Assembly: GCA_025964435.1 (NCBI GenBank)
Contig: JAOPYV010000044.1
Location: 1-36,298 of the forward strand
Direction of reading: 5' to 3'
Source of the DNA: Thermoleophilia bacterium
GTDB taxonomy: Bacteria; Actinomycetota; Thermoleophilia; Gaiellales; SKUG01
Length of the DNA: 36,298 nt
The translations under genes and the position numbers were made by a program. Below, piece by piece: positions 25,542 to 33,696 of this stretch. Position 1 is the first letter of the stretch. Each line of letters opens with the position of its first letter. The notes beneath the pieces are model-generated. The model was not told where the DNA came from. It saw only the letters and a program-made list of their open reading frames with translations, and made no database searches.

Positions 25542-25658
25542 CTGGCGTGACCCCCTGCCGATGTGTCGTGTGGGCTGGGACTGTCGTTGCATCTGACTGA
25601 TCCCGACGCCTCGCCAAACCCGATAGAGCGGTAGGGGAATCGAACCGGGGGAACCACC

Positions 25659-26045
25659 ATGTCTGCCATTTCCACGCTTGAGCGTGCCATCGTCCAGTCG
25701 AGCAAGCTCGCCGAGACCGCATCGAAGCATGCCGATGCCGCCTTGGGCGCACTCGCACGTGGGGATCACGCCGCCGTGGCGACCTCCTCGGGTCGCGTCG
25801 AACGGCACCTGCAGCTCCTCGTCAGCCGCATGGAGCACCTGCCCGGCGGTGCGCCGACCGAGGCGCTGGGCCACGAGAACCTCATCTACGGCCAGTCGAT
25901 CGAAGCGCTGGCGGTCCTGCGCGGGGCGGGTGGCGCCTCCGGTGACGGCGGCTTCCAGGCGATCTCCGGGGCGAACCAGAAGCTCGGGGTCATGCGCGCC
26001 GGTTTCGAGCGACTGCAGGAGCTGGCTCGCCCGGTCCAGTACTAG
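25659..26045 (+). CDS. Small helical protein divergent from zincin 3
   Basis: This 128-residue protein is almost entirely predicted helix, beginning MSAISTLERAIVQSSKLAETASKHADAAL. It has no cysteine, signal peptide or membrane segment. I do not recognise it. GGGGGAA lies just before the ATG. It shares a 117-nt intergenic region with zincin 3, which is transcribed the other way, so the two may be co-regulated. A chaperone, immunity or structural role for the zincin is possible but only by position. It is followed after 54 nt by ruvC, whose own -10-like box lies in the gap. Confidence 0.75.
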   Translation: MSAISTLERAIVQSSKLAETASKHADAALGALARGDHAAVATSSGRVERHLQLLVSRMEHLPGGAPTEALGHENLIYGQSIEALAVLRGAGGASGDGGFQAISGANQKLGVMRAGFERLQELARPVQY

Positions 26046-26099
26046 GACCGCTCGGCAGCCCGAAGCAGGAACGTCCGAGGCAACGGCGAACATACGTTC

Positions 26100-26666
26100 G
26101 TGACCTTCGCGACCCCCGCTCCGCCGGTGCACCAGCCCGGCACCCCGCTGCGCATCCTCGGCATCGATCCCGGCACCGCCTCGACGGGCTTCGGCGTCGT
26201 CGACCGGTTGGGCGTGCGGATGACCCCGGTCTGGTACGACTGCCTGACCACGTCGCCGCGGGAGGCACCGGCTGCGCGCCTGGTTCGCATCGCCCAGGCG
26301 ACGCGCGAGATCGTGGAGCGGATGCAGCCGCACGCGATGGCGATCGAGGAGCTGTTCTTCGGCGCCAGCGCGAAGGCGGCGCTCGCCGTCGGGCAGGCGC
26401 GCGGCGTCTGCATGGTGATCTGTGCCGAGGCGGGCATCCCCGTCTACGAGTACAACAACAGCACGATCAAGATGGCGGTGACCGGCTACGGTCGTGCCGA
26501 CAAGCTCCAGGTCATGGAGATGGTGAAGCACCAGCTCGGCATGAGCGAGGTGCCCCGGCCCGACCACGCGGCCGACGCACTCGCCATCGCGATCACCCAC
26601 GCGGGCTCGATGCACGTGGACATCGTGGCGGCCAGGACACGGACGCGCACGCCTCGATCCCGCTGA
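26100..26666 (+). CDS. ruvC: Holliday junction endonuclease RuvC
   Basis: This 188-residue resolvase cuts Holliday junctions within the RuvABC complex. The RNase H-like acidic site is visible: Asp23 in LGIDPGTASTGFG, Glu83 in AIEELFFG, and the C-terminal HAADALAIAITH (156-167) providing His156 and Asp159. E. coli has Asp at the first of these, while the Thermus enzyme also uses His. The start is a GTG at 26100, giving about 15 disordered residues before the core. GAACAT (26088-26093) ends 6 nt upstream. A C-terminal Arg/Thr tail follows. ruvA and ruvB lie downstream on the same strand. Confidence 0.95.
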   Translation: MTFATPAPPVHQPGTPLRILGIDPGTASTGFGVVDRLGVRMTPVWYDCLTTSPREAPAARLVRIAQATREIVERMQPHAMAIEELFFGASAKAALAVGQARGVCMVICAEAGIPVYEYNNSTIKMAVTGYGRADKLQVMEMVKHQLGMSEVPRPDHAADALAIAITHAGSMHVDIVAARTRTRTPRSR

Positions 26667-26732
26667 GCAGCGCCTCGACGAGGTAGTGGCGCGCTACCGA
26701 TGGCGTCCGGCGCTCCGGTCAGACTTTCCCCC

Positions 26733-27359
26733 ATGATTGCCCGCCTCACCGGTCGCTGCGTCCATGCCGACGCGGATTCGCTCATCGTCGATGTCGGCGG
26801 TGTCGGCTACCTCGTGCGTGCCACGACCGGCGTGCTGGTCGCTGCACGGACCCACCCAGAGGAGGTGACGGTCCACATCCACACGAGCGTGCGTGAGGAC
26901 GCGATCCAGCTCTTCGGCTTCGCGAGCGTCGCGGAGCAGTCGGTCTTCGAGCGCCTCACCAGCCTGCAGGGAGTCGGCCCCAAGGTCGCCATCGGCGTGC
27001 TCAGCTCGCTCAGCCCGCAGGACGTGCGGCGCGCCACCGACGTGGAGGACGTGGCGCTGCTGCAGTCCGTCCCCGGTGTCGGCCCCAAGGTCGCGCGGCG
27101 GATCGTGACCGAGCTCAAGGGCAAGCTCGACGACATCGTGCCGCCCATGACCACCTTTGCGGCCACCGTCGAGGATGGCGCCGCGATGCTCGATCACCGC
27201 GCCACCTTCTACGAGGCGCGTGAGGCGCTGGTCGGCCTTGGCATGGGCATTCCCGAAGCCGACGCGGCGCTCGCCGGCACGGCTGAGGACGCGACCGCGG
27301 CCGAGCGCGTCAAGCAGGCACTGGCAGCAACGAAGAAGACCAAGGCGGCGAAGCGATGA
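26733..27359 (+). CDS. ruvA: Holliday junction branch migration protein RuvA
   Basis: This 208-residue junction-binding subunit forms tetramers on Holliday junctions and loads RuvB. It begins [10 protein letters not shown], the usual family start, so the ATG at 26733 is preferred over the in-frame ATG at 26700. Two helix-hairpin-helix segments are visible ([22 protein letters not shown] and [24 protein letters not shown]). The C-terminal RuvB-binding domain (about 160-200: [22 protein letters not shown]) is also present. Its stop overlaps the ruvB start (ATGA), a standard coupling. Confidence 0.96.
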   Translation: MIARLTGRCVHADADSLIVDVGGVGYLVRATTGVLVAARTHPEEVTVHIHTSVREDAIQLFGFASVAEQSVFERLTSLQGVGPKVAIGVLSSLSPQDVRRATDVEDVALLQSVPGVGPKVARRIVTELKGKLDDIVPPMTTFAATVEDGAAMLDHRATFYEAREALVGLGMGIPEADAALAGTAEDATAAERVKQALAATKKTKAAKR

Positions 27360-29896
27360 GCGACCTCGACTTCTCCCACAAGCCGGGCATCCCGGTGGGC
27401 GATCCGGGCACAGGTACGCCCGGTGGCGCACCGCGCGAGGAGGGCTCGCCGATGCGCAGCCCGATCGCCGACGCCGAATCCCGCCGCGGCGACGACGAGC
27501 TGGACCGCTCGCTGCGCCCGAAGAGCCTCGACGACTTCGTCGGCCAGAAGCGCGTCCGTGAGCAGCTGCAGGTCTTCATCGACGCTGCGCGGCATCGCGA
27601 CGAGGCGCTCGACCACGCGCTGTTCGCCGGCCCGCCCGGGCTCGGCAAGTGCGTCACGCCCGACACGATGGTCTTCACGACGCACGGCATGGAGCCGATC
27701 GGTGGACTCGGCGTCGTCGGTGGCGAGAGCTGGCAGCCGATCACCCGACCGATCGCCGGCCTCTACGGAACACGCACGGCCGACTACTTCTACGACAACG
27801 GTGACGGGCCGACGCTCCGGGTCACCACCCGCGCGGGCTACCGTGTCGAAGGCACGCCGAACCACCCGCTGCTGGTCAAGGGCAACGATGGACGGCTGCA
27901 GTTCCGCCGACTCGGTGAGCTCCGCTTCGGCGATGAGGTTGCAGTGCGTCTCGGCGCGCAGGTCTTCGGCTCCAACACGAAGCTGCACGTCGAAGGCGTC
28001 GGCATTCCGAGCATGCAGGACCCTGCACGCACGACTGACGAGCTCGAGCCGGACCTGGCGCGCCTGCTCGGCCTGCTGCTCGACGGTGGGCGCATCTCGC
28101 CCGGCGGCGACGGCATCGTCTTCGTCACCCGTGACGCAGTCCGCGCGGAGGAGTTCCAGGCCTGCGCCCAGTCGGCGCTGTGCCTGACGGTGGAGTCCTT
28201 CGGGTCCGGCCCGCTCGGTGAGCGCTGGGGCGCACGCAGCCCACGCGTTGCCACCTTCCTGCAGGGGCTCGGACTCACGCGCGAGGGTTTCGCCGACGTG
28301 CCCGAGTGCATCTACCGCGCGCCGCGACTGCTCGTCGCCGAGTTCCTGCGCGGCCTGTTCTGGGGCGTCGAGCATGCACCTGTCTTCAGCCACCAGGAGC
28401 GCACGGTCGTCGCGCACCTGCAGCTGATGCTCGCCAACTTCGGCATCGAGTCGAGCATCCTGCCGAGCGAGCGGGGCTGGGCCCTGCGCGCCAGCTCCGA
28501 GCCCGCGAAGTTCGATTCGATGCACCCGGACGAGTTCGGTGACATCCACGATCCCTACGCCGAGGTCGGTGGACAGCACCATCACGGCGACGAGCCCCGC
28601 GACGCTGCCGCACGATTGCGCGATCGCGAGCGCAACACGCAGCGGGCCCAGGTGTCGACGCCACTGGCCGAGACGCGCGACGGTCGCGAGGGTGGCGTCG
28701 GCTTCGGCCTGACCGCTGCCGGCGTCCTCGTCGCGATGGAGGCGGAGGAGATCGACTCCTACCGCCGCGGCGGCGCACGCGCCGACGACATCGTGCCGGT
28801 CCGGGTCGAGAACACGGGGCGGGTGCAGATCGAATCGGTCACCGTGGCCGAGGTCGAGCCGGTCGAGCGCGGTCGCGCCCTGCTGCGCGAGACCGAGCAC
28901 GACCACCGCGCGCTCGCCGTGCGAAGCGTGCGGTCCAAGCTGCGCCGGGACGAGATGGTGGAGCTTGCCTGGGAGCCGGTCGTCTCGATCGAGCCGGGCA
29001 CGGCACACACCGTCGACGTCAGCGTCCCCGACGGCCACACCTTCATCGGCAACGGCATCATCTGTCACAACACGACGCTCGCCAGCGTCGTCGCCAACGA
29101 GCTCGGCTCCACGATGCACGCCACGAGTGGGCCCGCCCTGGAGAAGAAGGCCGATGTCGCTGCCATCCTCACGGCGCTCGGGCCACACGACGTGCTGTTC
29201 ATCGACGAGATCCATCGCCTCAGCACCGCGATCGAGGAAGTCCTCTACACGGCGATGGAGGACTACCAGATCGACATCGTGCTCGGTCAGGGTCCCGCAG
29301 CGCGCACGCTGCGACTCGACCTGGAACCGTTCACGCTCGTCGGTGCCACGACCCGGGCGGGCCTGCTGACGACGCCGCTGCGCGATCGCTTCGGCATCAC
29401 CCAGCGGCTCGAGTACTACGACGTCGCCGAGCTGACCGATGTCGTGCGTCGCTCCGCGCGCCTGCTCGAGCTGGAGATCGACGACCAGTCCGCCGGCGAG
29501 ATCGCGTCTCGTTCACGTGGCACGCCACGTATCGCCAATCGCCTGCTGCGTCGGGTCCGCGACGTCGCGCAAGTGCGGCACGCCGGCCACATCACGCTCG
29601 ACATCACGCAGGAAGCGCTCGACCTCGTCGACATCGACGCCGTCGGCCTCGACCGCATCGACCGGCAGATCCTCGAGGTGATCCTCTCGAAGTTCGGTGG
29701 CGGTCCCGTCGGCCTGTCGACGCTCGCCGTCGCGATCGGCGAGGAGCAGCACACGATCGAGGATGTCTACGAGCCGTTCCTGCTGCAGCGTGGATTCCTG
29801 ATGCGCACTCCGCGTGGGCGCGTCATCACGCCGCGCGGCCGGGCGCACCTCGGGGCCGCGGGCTTCGATGTCACGACGGCCGGCGAGCTGTTCTGA
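27356..29896 (+). CDS. ruvB: RuvB Holliday junction helicase precursor containing an intein
   Basis: The 846-residue frame is RuvB interrupted by a 474-residue intein. The N-extein (1-98) holds a 50-residue disordered extension, [11 protein letters not shown] and Walker A as far as GPPGLGK. The C-extein resumes with [12 protein letters not shown], then FIDEIHR (Walker B), GATTRAG, the sensor and arginine-finger region, and the winged-helix domain ending [10 protein letters not shown]. Removing the intein restores GPPGLGKTTLA and leaves a 372-residue RuvB, the AAA+ motor that drives branch migration with RuvA. Without splicing, the ATP site is disrupted. Its start overlaps ruvA, and a strong terminator follows at 29911-29939. 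Confidence 0.97.
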   Translation: MSDLDFSHKPGIPVGDPGTGTPGGAPREEGSPMRSPIADAESRRGDDELDRSLRPKSLDDFVGQKRVREQLQVFIDAARHRDEALDHALFAGPPGLGKCVTPDTMVFTTHGMEPIGGLGVVGGESWQPITRPIAGLYGTRTADYFYDNGDGPTLRVTTRAGYRVEGTPNHPLLVKGNDGRLQFRRLGELRFGDEVAVRLGAQVFGSNTKLHVEGVGIPSMQDPARTTDELEPDLARLLGLLLDGGRISPGGDGIVFVTRDAVRAEEFQACAQSALCLTVESFGSGPLGERWGARSPRVATFLQGLGLTREGFADVPECIYRAPRLLVAEFLRGLFWGVEHAPVFSHQERTVVAHLQLMLANFGIESSILPSERGWALRASSEPAKFDSMHPDEFGDIHDPYAEVGGQHHHGDEPRDAAARLRDRERNTQRAQVSTPLAETRDGREGGVGFGLTAAGVLVAMEAEEIDSYRRGGARADDIVPVRVENTGRVQIESVTVAEVEPVERGRALLRETEHDHRALAVRSVRSKLRRDEMVELAWEPVVSIEPGTAHTVDVSVPDGHTFIGNGIICHNTTLASVVANELGSTMHATSGPALEKKADVAAILTALGPHDVLFIDEIHRLSTAIEEVLYTAMEDYQIDIVLGQGPAARTLRLDLEPFTLVGATTRAGLLTTPLRDRFGITQRLEYYDVAELTDVVRRSARLLELEIDDQSAGEIASRSRGTPRIANRLLRRVRDVAQVRHAGHITLDITQEALDLVDIDAVGLDRIDRQILEVILSKFGGGPVGLSTLAVAIGEEQHTIEDVYEPFLLQRGFLMRTPRGRVITPRGRAHLGAAGFDVTTAGELF
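27650..29071 (+). other. Intein in the RuvB P-loop, with degenerate LAGLIDADG endonuclease
   Basis: The intein is 474 residues, from Cys1 ([18 protein letters not shown], block A) to Asn474. Block B is [17 protein letters not shown] with TPNH at 69-72. Block F lies at about 443-463 and block G is GNGIICHN (467-474), followed by Thr as the +1 extein residue. The splicing residues Cys1, block B Thr/His, and the terminal His-Asn are all present, so splicing is likely. The middle (about 130-290) has two LAGLIDADG-like helices, [10 protein letters not shown] (140-149) and LRGLFWGVE (233-241). The catalytic acidic position appears to be Gly and Val respectively, so the homing endonuclease is probably dead. 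A linker of about 130 residues (285-420) has no recognisable motif. Confidence 0.95.
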
Positions 29897-29910
29897 CTGA
29901 CGCATGACGA

Positions 29911-29939
29911 ACGGGGCCCGCGAACTTCGCGGGCCCCGT
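29911..29939. terminator. Bidirectional terminator between ruvB and qorB
   Basis: ACGGGGCCCGCG and CGCGGGCCCCGT form a perfect 12-bp stem around AACTT, 14 nt after the ruvB stop and 28 nt from the convergent qorB stop. There are only a few Ts downstream, but the stem stability and position make a terminator very likely. Confidence 0.85.
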
Positions 29940-29967
29940 CCTCGTTACCGTGGTGCAGCAACTCGCG

Positions 29968-30849
29968 TCAGGCGAGCTCGAGCTCCAGCTGCGCGATCGG
30001 TGCGATCAGCGCCGTACGGATCGACTGGGTCGGTCGACCGATCAGTCGGCTCAGGTCGCCACTGGTCGTATCGAGGTGACCCTTCGCCAGCCCCGCGTCC
30101 GAGTCGGCGAGGATGCTGGCGAACGCCGCGGGCAGGCCCGCGCCCTCGAGCACCTGGGCGTATTCGGCCTCGGGCAGGTCGGTGTAGACGACCTCGGTGC
30201 CGCTCACGTCCGCGATGATCTCGGCCAGCTCGGCCAGTGACACGCGCTCGTCGCCACCCAGCTCGTAGGTCGCGCCTTCGTGGTCCGCTCCGACCAGCAC
30301 CGCAGCTGCGGCTGCGGCGAAGTCATCGCGCGTCGCCGGCGCGAACTTCGTGTCGCCACCGGCACCGAAGAGGGCGCCATGCTCGAGTGCGGCACCCAGG
30401 GTTCCCTCGTAGTTCTCGATGTACCAGCCGTTGCGCAGCAACGTGAAGGCGATGCCCGACGCGCGGAGCAGCTCCTCGGTGGTTCGATGCTCGCCTGCGA
30501 GCTGCAGGTCCGATTCGTCGGCGCGCAGCACGCTGGTGTAGGCGACGTAGGGCACCTCTGCCTCGAGCGCCGCCGAGATCACGTTGCCGTGGTGCAGGGC
30601 GCGCTGGCCAACCTCGCTGGAGGAGATGAGCAGCAGGCGATCGACGCCGGTCAGCGCAGTGACGAGGGCCGACGGGTCGGTGTAGTCGGCGACGCGGACC
30701 TGCACGCCGGACGTGGCCAGTGGCGCTGCCTTGTCGACGTCGCGGACGATCGCGACGATGTCGGACGGCGCGGTGCCGCCCTCGAGCAGGTGGGCGATGA
30801 CGAGGCGGCCGAGGTTGCCGGTGGCGCCGGTGATGGCAAGACGGGTCAT
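29968..30849 (-). CDS. NmrA-like NAD(P)-binding oxidoreductase, QorB-type
   Basis: This 293-residue atypical SDR of the NmrA/HSCARG group has the N-terminal dinucleotide motif ITGATGNLGR (6-15). Next come IVRDVDKA, LLLISSSEVGQRALHHGNVISAA and FTLLRNGWYIENY, which are typical of QorB (YtfG) quinone oxidoreductases. It lacks the Tyr-x-x-x-Lys site of classical SDRs, as the group does. The likely role is NAD(P)H-dependent quinone reduction or redox sensing. The ATG at 30849 has GGAG 5 nt upstream. It is the last gene of the minus-strand cluster headed by the Atg22-like transporter but also has its own promoter (30903-30930). Confidence 0.85.
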   Translation of the reverse strand: MTRLAITGATGNLGRLVIAHLLEGGTAPSDIVAIVRDVDKAAPLATSGVQVRVADYTDPSALVTALTGVDRLLLISSSEVGQRALHHGNVISAALEAEVPYVAYTSVLRADESDLQLAGEHRTTEELLRASGIAFTLLRNGWYIENYEGTLGAALEHGALFGAGGDTKFAPATRDDFAAAAAAVLVGADHEGATYELGGDERVSLAELAEIIADVSGTEVVYTDLPEAEYAQVLEGAGLPAAFASILADSDAGLAKGHLDTTSGDLSRLIGRPTQSIRTALIAPIAQLELELA

Positions 30850-30878
30850 GAAGGCTCCAAGGTTCGTGGAATACGGTG

Positions 30879-30930
30879 CGCGCAATTCGCGCGGTTCGAT
30901 CCATGCTAGCAGATTCGATTGCGCCCGCAA
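30879..30930 (-). promoter_or_regulatory. qorB promoter with extended -10 and operator-like inverted repeat
   Basis: On the minus strand TTGCGG (30925-30930) and TGC-TAGCAT (-10 at 30903-30908, with an extended TGn) are separated by 16 nt. Just downstream of the predicted start, CGCGC-AATTC-GCGCG (30879-30893) forms an inverted repeat. This places a possible repressor site at about +3 to +17. The tetR gene immediately upstream is the obvious candidate regulator, but the repeat does not resemble the operator at 33618. Confidence 0.55.
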
Positions 30931-30934
30931 CTAT

Positions 30935-31531
30935 CTACTCGGGGGAGCCCGTCATCCACGTGCGGTGGCTGGCGAGCACGCCGTCGTACTCGCCCTGACC
31001 GACGAGGCCGCGGGTCCCGAGCGAGGCTCCCAGCAGTCCGAGCGCGATGATCGTCCACGCCTCACCGTGCGGGTCGCGGTCGGGGAGGAGCCCCCCTGCG
31101 CCGGCGCTCCGCTCGACGACGGAAGCCACATAGTCGTGCACTTCCCGCATGCGGCGCGCGAGGTGCTCGTCGATCGCCTCGATGCCCGTCGTCTCCACGA
31201 GCCCGCGCATCCACATGCGCGCCACCGAGGGTTCGCTGCGAACGATCTCCAGGAAGGACCGGCCGGGCATGCGCCAGTGGCGCGCCTCGGGCTCGAGGTC
31301 GTAGAGCTCGTCGCAGCGCACGAGCATCCGGCTCCATGCGGCGTCGACGCACTCGAGGAAGAGCTGCTGCTTCGCACCGAAGTGGCGGAAGATGAGCGCC
31401 TCGTTGACACCCGCGGTGCGCGCGAGCCAAGACGTCGTCGTCCCGGCATAGCCACGCTCCGCGAAGCAGGTCGTGGCTGCCGCGAGGATGCCGCTGCGTC
31501 GCGCGTCGGCTGACATGCGGGGACCACTCAT
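30935..31531 (-). CDS. TetR-family transcriptional regulator
   Basis: This 198-residue protein has the N-terminal TetR DNA-binding domain. ILAAATTCFAERGYAGTTTSWLARTAGVNEALIFRHFGAKQQLF spans residues 15-58, with the helix-turn-helix at about 31-53. The C-terminal ligand domain is unassigned. Its ATG overlaps the stop of the plsC-like gene (ATGA), so it is translated with the transporter and acyltransferase upstream. It probably represses that operon through the palindrome at 33618-33637, which would be autoregulation. The natural inducer is unknown; the acyltransferase neighbour hints at a lipid or acyl compound. Confidence 0.92.
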   Translation of the reverse strand: MSGPRMSADARRSGILAAATTCFAERGYAGTTTSWLARTAGVNEALIFRHFGAKQQLFLECVDAAWSRMLVRCDELYDLEPEARHWRMPGRSFLEIVRSEPSVARMWMRGLVETTGIEAIDEHLARRMREVHDYVASVVERSAGAGGLLPDRDPHGEAWTIIALGLLGASLGTRGLVGQGEYDGVLASHRTWMTGSPE

Positions 31532-32286
31532 CGCTCCACCTCGCTGACACGGAGCGCATCCTCGAGCGACGCACCGATCGGCGGACGCCCGCCTGGGCGA
31601 TGATGGATCACGCGCGCCTGCTCGAAGCAGCGCGTCACCTCGCCCCAGATCGCATCGCGTACCTCTGCGACACGCTCGCCGGAGGGCTGCTCTTCCCGGG
31701 CGAAGCTGATCGGCTCACCCCAGACAGCGGTGACCTTGGGTCGATGCTGCCACCAGCGGCGGCCATAGGCGCTCGCCCGCTTGGCGCCGTAGGCAGCGAC
31801 GGGCACGACGGGTGCCCCGGTCAACAACGCGAGGATGGCCAGGCCGTCGCGCGGCGTGGCGAGCCCGTCGTGGTCGAGTGACATGCGCCCCTCCATGAAC
31901 AGCACCAGGCCGTCGCCGCTCTCGACGACGGTGCGGGCCACGGCGAGCGCCGACGCGCTGCGCCCACCGCCGCGCAGCACGGGAAAGCCGCCGCCCCAGC
32001 GCACGAACCGACCTGCGATCGGCCACCCGAGCGCGTCCGCCTTGGCCATGAAACGCAGCCGCGTACGCGGTTGGCCGAGCCCGAAGATGAAGGGATCCAT
32101 GTACGCGCCGTGCGGCCCGGGGGCGAGCAGGAACCCGCCCTCCTCGGGAACCCGCGGCCAGTGACCGTAGCCGCGGTAGCGATAGATCATCCGGCCGGGT
32201 CGCGCCACGAGCACTCGGCAGAACCGCTGGAAGCCGGAGGGGTCGTGATGTGCCCAGTCCTCGGGTGTCAGGTGGTCGATCTTCAT
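31528..32286 (-). CDS. PlsC-type 1-acylglycerol-3-phosphate acyltransferase family protein
   Basis: This 252-residue acyltransferase has motif I HGAYMD (His59 to Asp64, the HX4D catalytic pair) and motif III LFMEGRMS (129-136, the FxEGxxS element), with the PVVPVAAYG strand further on. PlsC-family enzymes acylate lysophosphatidic acid or related lipids at the inner membrane. There is no long N-terminal membrane anchor; residues 1-50 are soluble in character. The ATG at 32286 overlaps the transporter stop (ATGA), and its own stop overlaps the tetR start. An in-frame GTG at 32304 is an alternative start. Coupling to an Atg22-like exporter suggests joint handling of a lipid-related substrate, which is inference. 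Confidence 0.88.
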   Translation of the reverse strand: MKIDHLTPEDWAHHDPSGFQRFCRVLVARPGRMIYRYRGYGHWPRVPEEGGFLLAPGPHGAYMDPFIFGLGQPRTRLRFMAKADALGWPIAGRFVRWGGGFPVLRGGGRSASALAVARTVVESGDGLVLFMEGRMSLDHDGLATPRDGLAILALLTGAPVVPVAAYGAKRASAYGRRWWQHRPKVTAVWGEPISFAREEQPSGERVAEVRDAIWGEVTRCFEQARVIHHRPGGRPPIGASLEDALRVSEVER

Positions 32287-33605
32287 GCCTCCGCCACCTG
32301 CCACTCGTCGTCCGCGAAGCGCGGCGCATCACTGAGCGGTCGAAGCATCAACAACCCGGCGATGGCGGCCAGCGCGAGCATCGCCAGTGCTACGCGGCTT
32401 GCGTCGAGCACGCTCGCGGAGCCCTGGTCATGGAGCAGCCAGATCGTGCCGCCCCACAGCACGAGCGGACCGATGCCGGAGGAGAGCTTGCCGACGAGGT
32501 TGTAGATCCCGAAGAACTCGCCGCGCAGCTCGGGCGGTGTGAGCCGCATCATGAAGACGCGGTCGCTGGTCGCGACGCCGCCGAGGGTCGCGCCGATCGC
32601 CGGACCGAGCACCCAGACGAGCGTGGGGCTGCCGGTCGCCGCCGCGATGAGCAGCGTCGTGGCAGCGAGCACGAGGATGCCGCTCAGCACGCGCTTGGGG
32701 CCGACCCGCTCGACGAGGCGACCGCAGATGAATGCAGAGAGCGCCGCACTCACCATCGCGAGGCCGAGCACGGCGGTCTTGTCGCCCTTGCTGAAGTCGC
32801 CGACACGGCCCATGTAGACGGTCATGTACGCGATCACGGTGGCTGTCGCGTCGACGTAGAGGAAGCGGGCGATGAGGAAGCGCCCGGCCGCGCGGTGGTC
32901 GGAGCGGATATGGCGGGCCGTGCGCACGACCTGCTGCAGCGCGCCGCGAACGATCGCGCCCGTGCTGGACGTGCGGGCTCGCTGCGGGCGGCGCTCGCGC
33001 ACGAAGATGAAGATCGGTACCGCGAAGACCGCGAAGAGGATCGCCGTCGGCAGGAACGCCTGCTGGAGGTCGTTCTCCGGCACGATGATCGTCAACAGGA
33101 TGCTCGCGATGAGCACGCCGACGTAGCCGAGGCCGACGCCGAAACCGGAGACCGCACCATGATGCTCGGGCGGCGCGACCGTCGCCAAGAGCGGGTCGTA
33201 CATCGAGAGCGACAGCTGGAACGCGAAGATCGCGAAGCCGGCCATCACGAGCGCGGCCGTGACGGAGGAGATCATGCCGAGGCTGACTGTGGCGAGCACG
33301 CAGAGCGTGGTGAACACGGCGAGGAAGGGCAGTCGCCGGCCGAGCTGGTCGCTGATCGCACCGAGCGCCGGCATCGCCGCGATCAGCACGAGCCCGACGA
33401 TGAACCCCATGACGCCGACGTGCCAGTCGGGTCGGCCCTGCTGGTCGATCACCCACTCGTTGAAGTAGCGGGTGATGACGGCGAAGGAGAAGATCGTGTT
33501 CGCGAAGTCGTAGAAGGCCCACGCGACGACCGGACGGCTGAAGAGGCGGAACACGCGTGGATCACGTGAAGCCGTGTCGGGGCTGGTGGCAACGGTCGTA
33601 TCCAT
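32283..33605 (-). CDS. MFS transporter of the Atg22/UMF1 family
   Basis: This 440-residue membrane protein has about 12 helices. The family hallmark WAFYDFANTIFSFAVITRYFNEW sits near the N-terminus, with SDQLGRRLPFL after helix 2 and PPELRGEFFGIYNLVGKLSSGIGP in the C-terminal half. Members resemble the yeast vacuolar amino-acid effluxer Atg22; bacterial substrates are mostly unknown. GAGGAG lies 5 nt before the ATG at 33605. It heads a four-gene cluster (transporter, plsC-like, tetR, qorB-like). The first three genes are joined by 4-nt overlaps. A strong promoter with an overlapping TetR-type palindrome lies directly upstream. Confidence 0.9.
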   Translation of the reverse strand: MDTTVATSPDTASRDPRVFRLFSRPVVAWAFYDFANTIFSFAVITRYFNEWVIDQQGRPDWHVGVMGFIVGLVLIAAMPALGAISDQLGRRLPFLAVFTTLCVLATVSLGMISSVTAALVMAGFAIFAFQLSLSMYDPLLATVAPPEHHGAVSGFGVGLGYVGVLIASILLTIIVPENDLQQAFLPTAILFAVFAVPIFIFVRERRPQRARTSSTGAIVRGALQQVVRTARHIRSDHRAAGRFLIARFLYVDATATVIAYMTVYMGRVGDFSKGDKTAVLGLAMVSAALSAFICGRLVERVGPKRVLSGILVLAATTLLIAAATGSPTLVWVLGPAIGATLGGVATSDRVFMMRLTPPELRGEFFGIYNLVGKLSSGIGPLVLWGGTIWLLHDQGSASVLDASRVALAMLALAAIAGLLMLRPLSDAPRFADDEWQVAEA

Positions 33606-33617
33606 GCGCGCTCCTCG

Positions 33618-33637
33618 AAGTAAGTATGCACTTACTT
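33618..33637. promoter_or_regulatory. TetR-type operator palindrome
   Basis: AAGTAAGT and ACTTACTT are perfect 8-bp inverted arms around ATGC. It is the most AT-rich stretch nearby and overlaps half of the -10 box and the predicted transcription start of the transporter operon. The size and half-site pattern are typical of TetR-family operators, and a tetR gene is in the operon. Confidence 0.75.
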
Positions 33638-33663
33638 ATAGCTGGACCCGCCCATCGACACAA
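33635..33663 (-). promoter_or_regulatory. Promoter of the transporter-plsC-tetR operon
   Basis: On the minus strand TTGTGT (33658-33663) and TATAAG (33635-33640) are separated by exactly 17 nt. The predicted start lies about 7 nt further on, inside the palindrome at 33618-33637. The leader is short and carries a GAGGAG Shine-Dalgarno. Confidence 0.75.
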
Positions 33664-33696
33664 GGGCTTCATGCGCGGGATCGGTACGATTCCTCC

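Noticed and set aside
25628-25655. tRNA-like T-arm sequence (GGGGAATCGAACCGGGG)
   Set aside because: It resembles a T-loop on the minus strand, but the flanking stems do not pair and no acceptor, anticodon or D arm can be formed.
26100-26666. RuvC as inactive because one catalytic Asp is His156
   Set aside because: A His at this position is also found in the active Thermus RuvC, so it is a normal variant.
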